In this document: piece by piece, positions 50,801-61,836 of the stretch
Numbering within the stretch: position 1 is the stretch's first letter
How the letters are laid out: each line of letters starts with the position of its first letter
NCBI RefSeq assembly: GCF_008831285.2
Contig: NC_045141.1
Span: forward strand, 19,898,848-19,962,847
Direction: 5' to 3'
DNA: 64,000 nt
Source of the DNA: Nymphaea colorata
Taxonomy: Eukaryota > Streptophyta > Magnoliopsida > Nymphaeales > Nymphaeaceae
Notes under the pieces: model-generated
What the model was told of the DNA's origin: nothing
The model's input: only the letters and a program-made list of their open reading frames with translations
The model's database searches: none
Position numbers and translations under genes: made by a program

Positions 50801-53800
50801 AGAACATATTATTCTTGTTTTTTACTGATTTTTTATTATTTTTTTATTTTTTCCCTATTTTTTCTGATTTATTAAAAAATTTTACGATACGGTTATGATA
50901 CGTTACGACACGGCGTATCTTACAGCCGGAACGATGCGGCTTACACTTGTAGATATAGTTCAAAAATGTTTTGTTCAAAAATACTCGCATGTTGTCTCTT
51001 CAAATCTACGTCACACGGATACGGCAGATTGGGTTGAGTATCGGTGTCGACACGCCGACACGGGAATCCCGACACGGCGATACGGCCGGATACGTTTTGG
51101 ATCGGGTCTGGGTCAGACCCGATCCGAACCACTTTTATAATCCGTTTTAACCTCGATTTTTTTTACTGTCTTCTGTTTTATTTTGAAGTGCATTCCATCT
51201 CATCCACCGGATTTTGTCTCCCTCCACCAGAACGCTCAACCCATAGCCTAGAGGGAAAACCTAGAGAGTGAGAAAAGAACAAATAAATTAAGAAATAAAG
51301 ATTCAAAATAAAAAAAACTCACCATTTCATGGCTCAGCACCCATCCTCCTGCTACCATGGCGGGTCACCAGCCGGTCAGCTGCATCATACTTACCACGTC
51401 GCCGGCCTTGGAGCCACTGGTGGCATGCTGGCCTCCGGAGAAGAAGGATCGTGGAGGTCGTGATTTGGGAGAGAAGGATGAGTGAAGAGAGAAAGAAACG
51501 AAGGGTGAAAATGAGGGTTTCGAACTAAAGGGGCCTTTTATAGCTTTCATTTGAACAAATTTCAAAATGGTCCTAAATTTTGTGTTATTTAAACAAAAAC
51601 GGTTATAATTTTAAATTGTTTGCAAACTCACCGTAACCTCATTTTCTATCAACATTATTTTATATATATATTAAAAATTAAATTGTTTTAATATTTTAAA
51701 ATAAAAGTGGGTTTTTCTTTGGCTGTGTCTCTGAGGATAGACAAAGTATGGACAAAGAAAGAGGGACGTTAGTCTTTTTATTATAAATTTCATGTTTTTT
51801 TATTTCATTATCATTTTTAATTTTTTTGAATATAATATTCGCCGTGTCCGCGTATCCTAAAATTTTGAAATTACCGTGTCCGCGTACCCGTACCCGTATC
51901 CGTAGGATACCCATACCCGTATCCGTGTGACATAGCTTCAAATGTAACTTTTCATAGCTGTTAATTTTATGAAATTATACTTGATGTCGCAGCATATAGT
52001 CATTCAATCAAAAGTCATGATATATATAATGAACTTTTTACAAAAACACGTCCAAGATTGAATTTCGTTTCATTAAGCACCTATTCTTTAAGTAATGTAG
52101 GCGCCAGGCAGTTGAATGAAAGAAAGCAAACCTTCAGTGCGGTTCTGTTGTTCAGCCAAAATTTGAGCATGCTTTATATATATTGACAAAACCTCAAAAT
52201 CTTAAATAGAGCAGAAGCAGAAACAAGATACTCGCCAACATACCTTCCCATGGCACCATAGGCATTAGCGAGGTTTTGGCATGCCTCTATGGAATCTGCA
52301 TGATGGGGCCCAAGAGCAACATCCATGATGTCCTTGGCAAGTGCAAACATTTGTGCTGCTGAGTGAGGCCTGTCTAATTCCATATATGCAGCACCAAGAT
52401 TGTTATATATATAACCAACACCAAAATGCTTCGGTCCAAAGCTCTCCTTCAATCTCTCTACGGCACCCTCCAAATAGGGAATTGCTTGAGGCACCTTCCC
52501 TGTCAACAGAAGCAACCAACCTATCCGTCCAGAAGTACTAGCTTCAGCATGCTGCTCTTGTGGAATCTTCTCGAGCAATGCGAGAGACCTTTTCAATAGA
52601 GATATTGCAATTTCAAACTCATTCATAGTCTCATACAGCATCGCGATCTCACTGTAAGCCTCTGCAACTTTTGACGGTGCCAATGACTCCTTTTTTTCAA
52701 ATATACCACATGCAATCTCACAACATCGCTTTGAGTCTGCAAACTTCTCCTGATTCGACAATGCCTTCGCCATTGATATGAACACCAAAGCTCGCGTCTC
52801 ACTATCTTTATCAGTCTGCTGGACAACCCCTCTCAATGTATTGATCGCTTCCTCAAACTTCCCTAGAGCAATCTGTATGTTTGCAGCATCCACTTCCGCA
52901 TTAAGCAAATCCAATGACATACCCCAGTTCTTCAGAACCTTTTGCGCCAATTCATTCTGCTCGAATGCCTTTTGATGCTCCTCCAACCCACAGTATACCA
53001 CCCCAAGAAGCCGCCTATCATGCGCTACCTCGACAGAGTTCTGTCCCAATTGCTCCATATGCACCTCCAACGCCTTCAAACCGAGTGGCAATGCCTCCTT
53101 GAACCTCAAGACCGCTGAATACGCCTCTGCTACCTCCCTATAAGCAACACCCAGTTCTCTAGAATTGGGTTCAAGAAGCAATTCTTTCAACTCCAGACTT
53201 TTCCTGAGGTTGTCTAAGGCTTCTTCCCTCCTACCCATCGCCGTCTTCGTGTTTGCCAATAGAAGTTGGACAGCATGGCTAATAGGCCTAACATCAAAGC
53301 CACAACTATCATTTTCAAGCGTACCCAATATCCTGTTTGCTCTGTTCAAGTAACCCAGACTCTCATTGAACCTCTTGAGGCCATAATGAACGGAGCCCAT
53401 GAGATGCAACGCCATAGCCAATGAAACAGCACTTTTGGTATCACCATCACCATCATCATGAGCCTCTAGTATCCTCAGCGCTTTCACGGCATAAACAAGG
53501 GTAGATTCGTGATCCTCACCTGCGGAGTCTAGACACTGTCCCATCTTCAGGCAAGCGAGGCCAAGCCTCTTATCGTTCTCATCGAAGACGGACTCCATGG
53601 CTTTGAAAGCAGAGACCATCTCCTCCATCGTCGTCGCCGACTCGAACGCCTCATCAAGGTCGTTCTTCTCCTTAATTTTGCTCTGTCTGGAGGATAATGG
53701 CGGGTCATTCTGCACGAGAGTATCGAGACTTCTGGATGGGTTCCTCAATAATTGCTGGGTCCTCCTCTTGTAGAGGAGGCCATGGTAACTTCTGCAAGGT

Positions 53801-53922
53801 TGGGGAGATGGGTCGCCGAGGTCAGAGTGGAAAGCGAGGGAGATAATGGAGACGGGGTGCTTGGTACTACATCGGCCTCTGAGCTCCCTCAGGGATGATA
53901 GAAGAGAGGATGCTCTTCTCAT
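41858..53922 (-). CDS. Kinesin light chain-like tetratricopeptide repeat protein (two exons, 10.2-kb intron)
   Basis: Exon 1 (53922-52244) and exon 2 (42074-41858) join at an AG|T serine codon to give 631 residues: exon 1 ends NAYGAMG, and exon 2 supplies YKLAMEFQQRVIDAWESHGP, exactly as in plant kinesin-light-chain-related/nephrocystin-3-like proteins. The open frame extends left of the ATG only through non-ATG codons, so MRRASSLLSSLREL is the start; this Arg/Ser-rich, acid-poor N-terminus could target an organelle. Residues about 110-570 are helical TPR pairs (for example LGVAYREVAEAYSAVLRFKEAL, VGYIYNNLGAAYMELDRPHSAA), a protein-binding scaffold. Plants lack classical kinesin-1, so cargo-adaptor function is uncertain. 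The intron (52243-42075) holds a copia element, a hAT-like element and other repeats. An upstream out-of-frame ATG (54016) opens a 19-codon frame. Confidence 0.9.
42715..43005. repeat. Diverged tandem duplication in the TPR-gene intron
   Basis: Two copies share ATTGTTGCAGTCAACTTCCT, then TGGACCAT and (G/C)TCAA with a Lys/Asn-coding-like stretch, about 130-140 bases apart. It lies downstream of the copia element. Confidence 0.7.
44810..45197 (+). repeat. 5' LTR of the copia element
   Basis: Begins TGTTAAAC, ends in CA immediately before the primer-binding site. It carries a TATAAATA box at about 45063 and internal tandem units (44848-45050), each with TAGGATTC(T/C) and a CTTTGTAA or CCTTGTA block. 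Confidence 0.9.
45198..45209 (+). other. Primer-binding site (initiator tRNA-Met)
   Basis: TGGTATCAGAGC directly follows the LTR. It is complementary to the 3' end of plant initiator tRNA-Met, the usual copia primer. Confidence 0.93.
45403..49360 (+). pseudogene. Copia gag-pol remnant (stops and frameshifts)
   Basis: Coding pieces lie in all three plus frames (45403-46581 with several stops, 46505-47056, 47239-47640, 47858-48067, 48033-48524, 48505-48798, 48803-49456), so the polyprotein is broken. Visible parts: gag N-terminus (NYLIWKRQIMPFI), zinc knuckle CFQCNKKGHVKAQC, protease site changed to DSSA from the usual D-S/T-G-A, integrase LWHSRLRH and SDVWGPA with the second catalytic Asp replaced by Asn (CNGGGEY), NGVVERKHQHIVE, reverse transcriptase WVYKIKYKLDGKIERHKARL and YVDDIVIT, and RNase H FTDADWAGDPDQRK, ending before its last motif. 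Confidence 0.92.
49381..49493 (+). repeat. Truncated 3' LTR of the copia element
   Basis: Matches 45085-45197 with about three substitutions over 113 bases. The left 275 bases of the LTR are missing, and the joint falls in a CTTCTCCTCATC sequence that occurs twice nearby. Confidence 0.88.
50030..50940. repeat. Palindrome-rich repeat (ATCGTACGAT) in the TPR-gene intron
   Basis: The palindrome ATCGTACGAT occurs at 50046, 50148 and 50170, with many degenerate GATACG/CGTATC words at both ends (50040-50220 and 50880-50940). A fourth copy lies at 43748, left of the copia element, in similar context. It looks like a decayed inverted-repeat element; exact ends are unresolved. Confidence 0.5.
51006..51935. 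mobile_element. Non-autonomous hAT-like element (930 bp) with exact 8-bp target duplication
   Basis: Ends are CTACGTCACACGGATACGG and, inverted, CTATGTCACACGGATACGG. CTTCAAAT flanks both sides (50998-51005 and 51936-51943). An 8-bp duplication fits the hAT superfamily. Subterminal GTATCC/GGATAC-type words recur. The interior has a GC-richer block (51180-51560) with a short frame at about 51330-51463, possibly captured host sequence. No transposase. Confidence 0.75.
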
Positions 53923-55791
53923 GGTGGTGGTGACGGGAATTGAATCTTGCTGCAGAATCAAAGGGCCAGAGGAGCAGAGGACTCCAGGGAGGTGCACAGG
54001 AGGCAAAAACCCTTCATCTTAAACCCTTTTGCTCCCCAAGGAGGAGTGGGAGGGGACAGAAGGGAGTCGCGGAAGAAGCAGCCAATTCGACTCGAGGCTG
54101 TCCGGTTGGGTCGTCTCGGAAGCTATGGCTCCTGAACACATAATGGGACGAGTTAAGAGTTAATGTAACTCTCTTATCAGCAAGCGAAGTGACCGGGAGC
54201 GATAACACCAAGAGATTCAAGAAGCTGAAACAAACTGGGCAGTCAACCTGATGCAGGGATGTCAACAGATAAATAAATCGTTAAGGAACCGAAACCAGAT
54301 CGGTTTAGCTAAATCCTTTGAGGGGCATTCGACTGCTCATGATCTAATCAAGATTTGAAAACCGTGCATTTAAAATCAGATATTTCCCTTTCCAATCTTA
54401 AATCCAACCTTTTCTCAGTACAAAAAGGTAAAATAAGAATTTTAAGTAAGTATATTAGGCCTTTTGCCACGTCAACAAGCAGCCTGCATACACAAATTCA
54501 ATGCTAGTAGTCTCCTATCTAGCTTACAAGCAAATTGGAACTGTAATTACATGCAAATCCAGTTTTAAAAAATTCTAATTCAAATATAATATAGACTCAA
54601 TCAGTTCAGATCTGGTAAACAATGAATGGGAACTAGATCCGATCCTTTTACATCCCCGAGTCTAGTCGATGAGCAGAGAACGGAAGTGGGTTTCTAATAA
54701 TCATGCATAGAAGTTCCGTCCTGTCATCTCAGCAGCCCTTGTTAATAAATAAAATAGAAAGGATCACTTCATAAATAATCCACGAGTTTACGGCAGAGTC
54801 GACAAAATACAAGTAGAAGTGTACCTCCCAGCATACTCCTTCATCGGAAATACAAATAGAATTGAAGTGGTCCCGTTTGATGTTTTCTCTTTATTTCATC
54901 CAACGAATTACACAGGTTTTTCCAAGGGGCAAGTAATCATAGATGCAAGTAATATAGGGCGGCGCTACAACTATCAGCAAAGGACAGAAAAAGGAAAGAT
55001 GTCTTGCGTAGAGAACCGAGATTCGTGTTAGTAACATGAGATCATGTTTTGCACACAAGGGAAACAAGTCCTCAAAATATTCAGGTTACTTTTGCCATGT
55101 AATTATCGAAAAGATACTTTTGTTAGAAGACGCTAACAGCATTTCCTATGTCATAGAAATCGGGCTTTCTGATTCTCACACGCTTCGTTTCGGAGAAGGC
55201 GGTTCTCTTGCATAAAATAGCCATCTAGAGGATGTAAAACATTTGTTCTTCATAATATCGACATATATTTATAAATATAAAGTTCCTTCTATAAATATAA
55301 AATTTCTTCCGTGCTTCAGAGGGGCTTCTAGAAAAAGGATTCTCCACATGCAACACGAAATTCTCATCATGATAAAAGGCATTGATCACCATTACGTGCA
55401 ACAAAGAATCCCCATTTTTAGACCAGACCACATCCTTTCCAGATACTGAAGAAAGCAAAAGCTTGACAGGCTTCCGAACATACGGATTCTAACTCTCAAC
55501 GAAACATATATTTACACGAATTTGTAGCTTAAATATATATCTGCAAACGCATTTCTTTTCACAGTTTTCCGAATGCAGACCAGGACTATAATATCTACGT
55601 GAGGAACTCATTGTTGGTATAGAATTTATGTACAAAAGAATAAGGAACCTTCCCCATTAGTAAGGAGCATTGAGCCCTTCGAGAAGGGGGATCACAATCA
55701 GACCACGGCTTCATGCAGGTGACCGCAAAAAGCTCGAACAAGAGACAAGAACCTTCAATGTAAGTACAGATCGACAGGACGATTGCAGATA
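53923..55791. other. TPR-gene promoter and 3' flank of ATG9
   Basis: Bases 53923 to about 54130 are GC-richer and form the TPR gene's leader. About 54310-54560 is the second copy of the dispersed repeat at 26110. From about 55500 the sequence is probably ATG9 3'UTR. No other gene is supported. Confidence 0.5.
54310..54560. repeat. Dispersed repeat, copy 2 (MITE-like)
   Basis: Shares ordered blocks with 26110-26420 (AACCGTG, GTAAAATAAG, a CTTTTRCCAYGTCARCAA-like block). Divergence is high, so this is an old family. Confidence 0.5.
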
Positions 55792-58700
55792 TTAGGACAA
55801 TTCATCACTGCCAGAATGTTCAAGTATCGTCTGAGGCGTTCTTGTGTAAATATCGCCAAATGGGAGACTGAATGCCCCATCTCTGTCATGATCATCATCA
55901 GCTAAATTCTGAAACAAGTTACCAGAGTTCCGAAGGTTCAAATTCCCATCATGCTCTTCGACACTCCCATCAGAGAAGCTGCGACGAGAGTGATTAAAGT
56001 TATGGACCCCAAATGATGGGGGCTCCAGGAAACTGTTCTGGACTGCATTTGATCTAGCGCCAGTCCTGGCCCACCAATGGCTTTCAGTGGTCCGCCCAAG
56101 ATGGCCGACATCATGATGCTGAATCAAACTGTCTCGGAAGACCGTGCTTGAGGTAGATGCCTGCAGGTGGCTTCTCTGCTGGTCATCTGCAAAGGCCCCC
56201 CACCTGCCTTGATTCTGTGCTTCATGATCAATGTCTGTCCAATAATGTCCTTTATGCTCTTGATGTACATCTAAAGGTGTAGCTAGTCCCATCTCTACAT
56301 CTACACGGCAAGAGCCTCTCTCTAAATAATAACAGTCAAGCAGGTAAGGATGACTGGGATGATTAATATTAACCAACCACGGTGAATGGCGCTGAACCCA
56401 TGGGAAAGGAGAGCTTGGTCTTGACAAGCCCCATCTATGCAGCCCATCTCTAAAGTGGAAGCTGTATGCATCGTTTGGGCCACCTAAATTTCGATGGTTT
56501 TGCCAAGCTCGAGTGGGCGAATAATTTGGATAACTTTCCTGGTTTTGCATATGGAGCCCAAAATCTTGCATTGTCAATACGAACCGCTTAGCCAAAGAAT
56601 CTGGTTCCCAGCTTGAATAACATGCCTTGAAGCTGTTGACACACAGGATAAAACACCAAAAAAAGAAAATTAAAAATGATATGTAGTTTGAACAGAAATA
56701 AAAAGGAAACTGAAAAAACAAGAATTTCTCGCACTTAACAAGCAAAGACAACAACAGGTTGTTTTAAAGGGTGAACGCATTGACCACAGTTGCTAAAACA
56801 TGCACAGAACACAAGCTGGGAAATTGTACGATCCATGGAAGGTTATGAAATGGATACACATGAACAGGATACAGGGATCATGTGAAAATTGGCCGACTAT
56901 CTCCCTGCAATGTTAAGTCAGTTCCATTTCAAAATAGAGGATAGATATCTCAACAGCAGCAAATTGTGGCACCTGATTCCAGAATCTACAGGAAACCTTG
57001 TGTCCTACTATACTCCTGAACTGTATAAAGTTTTTTTTTTGTTTATCAATCTTAATTCTTCTACTAGTGATGGTATAATAAAGGCACTTTTCAAACGATC
57101 AAATAAAATTCGATAATCGACCATGAAACTACAGAAGGATGACTAAATGAAATCATTGAAAGACATGCCAATGTACCTTAGAACAGACTTCTCCATCTTC
57201 CCTTGAGAGCTCCTTTTCTCTTGTGAAGCATTACATGGTGATCCATACTTACTATTGCCATGGGTTTCAAAATCAAAGATGCTAAAACTACAAAGGAAAA
57301 TAAGACGAGAATAAATTTCTCCCCTTTATTGATAAATACAAATCAGCTCATCACATGAATTTCATTATATGTGTGTGTGTGTGTATGTGCATACACACAC
57401 AGAGAGAAATGTTCAGGACAACAAACCTGCAGACATGGCCGACACCTTCAACATGAACAGTGAAATCTGAAATAAACTGTAGAATATCATCGACACGCTG
57501 GAATAGGAAAAGAAATGATCAGTCACTAGATGGCAGAACAAAATCTGCAATGTCCACAAGACCAGAGCATATCAAGCATAGCTGATAACTGACCTTGGGA
57601 ACAAAGAAGAAAAGCAAGCATGGAGTCAGGAAAATTGAGATCATCTCCTCCAATAACATCATCAGCGTGTACTGCACTATCAAGGAGAAACATATAATAA
57701 ACAGAAAGAATACACCAAATCATGGATCCTCTGTTAAACATAAAGAGAGAAAAAGCTTATCCAGGTAAAGATGTGGAAAGCTGTGACCTATGTGTGCATG
57801 TGTAAATGGGACTATAAGGCATGCAGATGATGTTTTCTCGTTGATATGGACCACCTGATCAAGCCCAAGACTGAACGTCATTATTCTTTTATTATGCATT
57901 TGCTGCAGGAGTCCTTTCAGACTCTTTGAACTCATTAAAAGCCACTCTCAATCGTTTGAAAAGATGGACTGGATGGTTCACATGTTGCCACCTCAAAAAG
58001 AAACTTTTCCAAAAACCTCCCCCTCAGAATAAAGCTAGTCAATTGAAGGCTTACCATTGTCAAAGGATGCTGATTCTCACTAGATTTACCTATTCCTTAT
58101 AATAGCAACTTTTCTAAAGAAAAATATTGAAGTAAAAAAGAGGAAAAGAAGAGTTGTTTATTATGAACACTACACTGACCATCTTTTTATGGTTTGCCAA
58201 CCTCACATGAGCCTCTTGCCACAAAGATATTTCACAGACACAACAAATACCAGTGTCAAGCACATCTCTTTGTAAAAAATATAAAGTAAACAACAAAGTT
58301 GTTTAGAGTTGAATTCCAGAAAAGGCAAATCCCCAATCACTCGATCAGGCTTGCTAGAATGAAAACAGAGACTTCATTTCTTAAAATATCTTCTGATTTG
58401 AATCATGGTAACAATCTATATAAGAACTTAATGACTTACTTTACATTTACTTCTATTACTTCAGAGTTTGTGATCAACCACATTATCTTTTCAACTTTGT
58501 TTATAATTGATTCTCTTAACAATGACTTTAGACATTACTGTTCAAGAGTTTGTTCTTTATATGACATTCATGTTTTCTTGCTTGAGATTAAAAATGTTAT
58601 CATATTATATCACAAATCAATATATGGATGCACAACAGCGCTCCCGTAAAACACTCCACTACCATATCCATGTCCATACTTATGTGACATGGATCACAAG

Positions 58701-61700
58701 TCATGGACTCATGAACTAAACCAGAATACGAAGAGAATATTCAACCAAAGCACAGGAGAAGAAGAAGCTCAAGTATTTCCTGAAACAGGGCTTCAAACTC
58801 TACCCGAATACAATACCAAGAGAATATTCAACCAAAGCACAGGAGAAGAAGCTAACAAGTATTACCTGAAACAGGGCTTCAAACTCTACCCGAATGCAAT
58901 CAGTGTTCTCTTTGCCACGCCATTTTTTTGGCATGTAATGTGTGTGCTGAACAACTAGCGACATCGCCCCCTCAGGATCATGGACCTGGTGATCATTTGT
59001 CACAGCAGCACGGCTGATTGCTGTGACAGCGCCAAATACAGCAAAATACCACACCAAATTTCGACCATATATCTGCAAGATTAGCACATAATGTTCAAAT
59101 GTAGGAAAATGTGCTGGACATAGCCACAATTTAAAGTGAAAAAAGTTAGTAGTGAGGTTGGCAGTTAGTGTCTCAATTAGTATGTTTGGGTGCGTCCCTG
59201 GTTAGACACTTTCCAAGTAGAAGGGATCTAAAGCCTCACTAAGAGACTTTTCACATAATTCCTATGAACCAGAGATAAACAGCCACCTAGAAGAGCAATC
59301 CAGCCATAATAACGTTATGGCTGATACACCACTTGTTCATTTGAAATTTTGAACAGAACATGCATAAAATCATTACAAACAAAATTGTATAGGTGCTTCC
59401 AGCATAAGCTAAAAACTACAACTTGGTGCTAGTATTGAATAAAAACATATTCCTGCATTTGAATATCATATATGAAAGGGCAATGATGATGCAAAAGGAA
59501 TTAAATAAGGTACAAGAAGTACACACATACATGAGCTTCCAGTAGAGATTCATCAAGCAAAGCAATGAAGATAAAAGTAGCTGTAAAGCCACTAGCCACA
59601 TAAGCTACAAATTTGGCTATCAAAGACAATATAGGAGAGGGAAACTGCTTTAGATAATCTGCTGCATGTACCACACTGGCATTTATCCTCTGCTTGAACA
59701 AATGGTCAACCTGCAACAAACAGAGTCGACATAGCTTGTCAAATAGCAGCCAATTGCAACACAAAAATTTCAAGCATCATCCATTCAAAGAACATTTACA
59801 CATGCACACACTTGCGTGCATGAATGGTGCTACTAATATTTTAATAAAAATATGCACTGGGTTGCAAAACTTTTAGATTTACATTTAACCAACCAAATGC
59901 ATAGGCCTATAAAAGTGAGGTCATTGAGGGGATTCACAAAGATAAAGGAGTGCGCCTATTAAAGAGTACATTGGAGAAGGCTATATGCCTTTACTATTGA
60001 GATATGAACACAAAAGCATCAGCACTTTTCCTTTTCTATGGACAGGTGCCCCACATGCACAAAATACAAATGGATAAGAACTTAAACACATTATAATAGG
60101 AGACATAACTACCTCATTATATTCTCTGAACATCCACTTTGACAAGTTTGACCACTTTCTAGATGATGCCATGCTTGGATGATTGTAGAACTGTTCAGCA
60201 TGCCTCAAAAAGAAATACACCAAAACGAAAATAACAAGAAATGGGGACATCAAGAGCATCCCAAGTCCAACAGCCATAAGCCTTTTCTTTAGCAAAGACG
60301 GGTTGCTAATGAAGTCCCTTCGAATAGAAAAATTCCTGAAAAAAGAAAGTAGGACTCAGTTTCACAATCAAGATCATCAATTGGTTGTGTTAATAAAAAG
60401 CCAACACATCATAAAACCAAAATAAAAAAACTGGAAGAATAGCATCGAATAAAAGAATCACATTAAGCTCCAGCAGTATTCGACTATATGCAAAAAAAAT
60501 TATACAGAAAAGGCTTGGTGATGTATTGGTGTTTCTCACATCATAAAGAAAAATAGAGGCAAGAACAATGAAAAATGCACCAAAAATCCGGCCAGACCAA
60601 ATTCTCTACTACAGCATCCAGACTGCCCACATTTTTAAGCAAAAAAAGGACAGAAAAGATTTTATGAATGAAGAAATTGTATGGTAATGGTAAAAGTAAA
60701 GCCGCAGAAATAGGCATTTATTATGACACAACAATCTATTGTCAAGGTTTAATGTCATGGTTCAAACTTCAAAGTTCAATCTCTGCATGAAACGGAAAGA
60801 AATGGGATGAGAAGACTTATAAAACCAAATGTTTCCACTCATACCTATCAAACATGCTCTGTAGTATGCACCATTTTAAAGTCCACTCGAGGCTCGTAGT
60901 TAGTATTAAATGATTCTTTTCACCACTTTGTCCGCAATTTACAGCAGGACCAGCTCCAGGGAGCCACTTAGGTATTGGCAGGGCAAGGACACCTTTGTTG
61001 ATCATAGCAATCAAGTAATTCTCCTTACGCATGATGCGCATAATCACATCATGTGCAGAAAGATCCTTTACAACACAAAGTGGCTGCGAGCTTTGCAACT
61101 GAATAACCTTCTCCAGAATCACAGGCCATGGTGTAGCCTGAAATTCATTATCTGTAACACAGAGACTGCAAAACAAAAGAAGAGATGGAAGATCCTAAGA
61201 TAGCAGCTGCTAAATTACAAGCTCAACTAATACAGGTAGAGTATTCATAGCTTACTTATTGTAATAAAAGTCACGTATCTTCAGTGTTTCTTTTAACTGT
61301 GTGAAAAACCGCAGGAAGCAGAATATCCAGTAGATAGTGAATAATCCCAGATACACAAGAACTATTCCTTTGAAAAATGTGAAGGGCACTAAAGGATGCT
61401 TGTGAAGAGCTTCACGTGCAAGGTCACAGGGCTTCATTCCAGATTCAACGGCATCTATTCCACACTTCATGTTTAGCAGACCACGCCAATCAACAAACAA
61501 CAACATAAACCCCGAAAAAGAGATGGTGAAGGCAAGGCATAGGAGCTCAACGATCCACTTTGTGATAATGCACCAAAGACCTTTTTCACAGTAATAATTA
61601 TATAGTCGTTCAAAGAAAAGGTCAAGGTCAGCAATTGGGTCAGGTTTCAACGTTTCACCGTGAAGTAAACCAGAAGGGCTCTCGCTTCCGGAACTAGACA

Positions 61701-61836
61701 ATCTTTGATAATCTGACAGTTGAATTTCAGGTGGCACATCATTAAGCAGCCTATCATGTATAGATGATTCACCACCAGTTGGCCATTTCAATTTCAATAT
61801 GCTAAGAGCATTGAGACTCTTCTGGCCACGAAACAT
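55792..61836 (-). CDS. ATG9: Autophagy protein ATG9 (lipid-scrambling membrane protein), complete
   Basis: Nine coding exons: 61836-61256, 61165-60845, 60335-60113, 59710-59531, 59072-58866, 57671-57594, 57497-57427, 57287-57177, 56632-55792. They join in frame to 870 residues, close to the usual plant length (about 866). The start MFRGQKSLNALSILKLKW (ATG 61836) was chosen because upstream in-frame codons lack ATG. Family blocks in order: IADLDLFFERLYNYY, KWIVELLCLAFTISFSGF, DAVESGMKPCDLAREA, YWIFCFLRFFTQLK, VVKDLSAHD, LIAMINKGVLALP, PGAGPAVN, EWTLKWCILQSMFD, FLRHAEQFYNHPS, RWS-like KWSNLSKW, VDHLFKQRINASVVHA, LKQFPSPILSLIAKFV, FGAVTAISRAA, MSLVVQHTHYMPKKWRGKEN, and a long variable tail. ATG9 is the multispanning vesicle protein that moves lipid between leaflets during phagophore growth. 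A 5'UTR intron precedes the coding part. Confidence 0.96.
58720..58893. repeat. 87-bp tandem duplication across an ATG9 exon end and splice donor
   Basis: Units at about 58720-58806 and 58807-58893 share AGAGAATATTCAACCAAAGC, ACAGGAGAAGAAG and TGAAACAGGGCTTCAAACTC. The right unit contains the true end of coding exon 5 (58866) and donor GTAATA. The left unit, downstream in the gene, has GAAATA at the same place, so its donor is dead. Confidence 0.9.

Noticed and set aside
52174..54006. A single 610-codon TPR gene starting at 54006 and ending at 52174
   Set aside because: The codon at 54006 is TTG, and the end reads into the intron after GGAAG|GTATGT. The family motif continues at 42074, so the gene is spliced and starts at ATG 53922.
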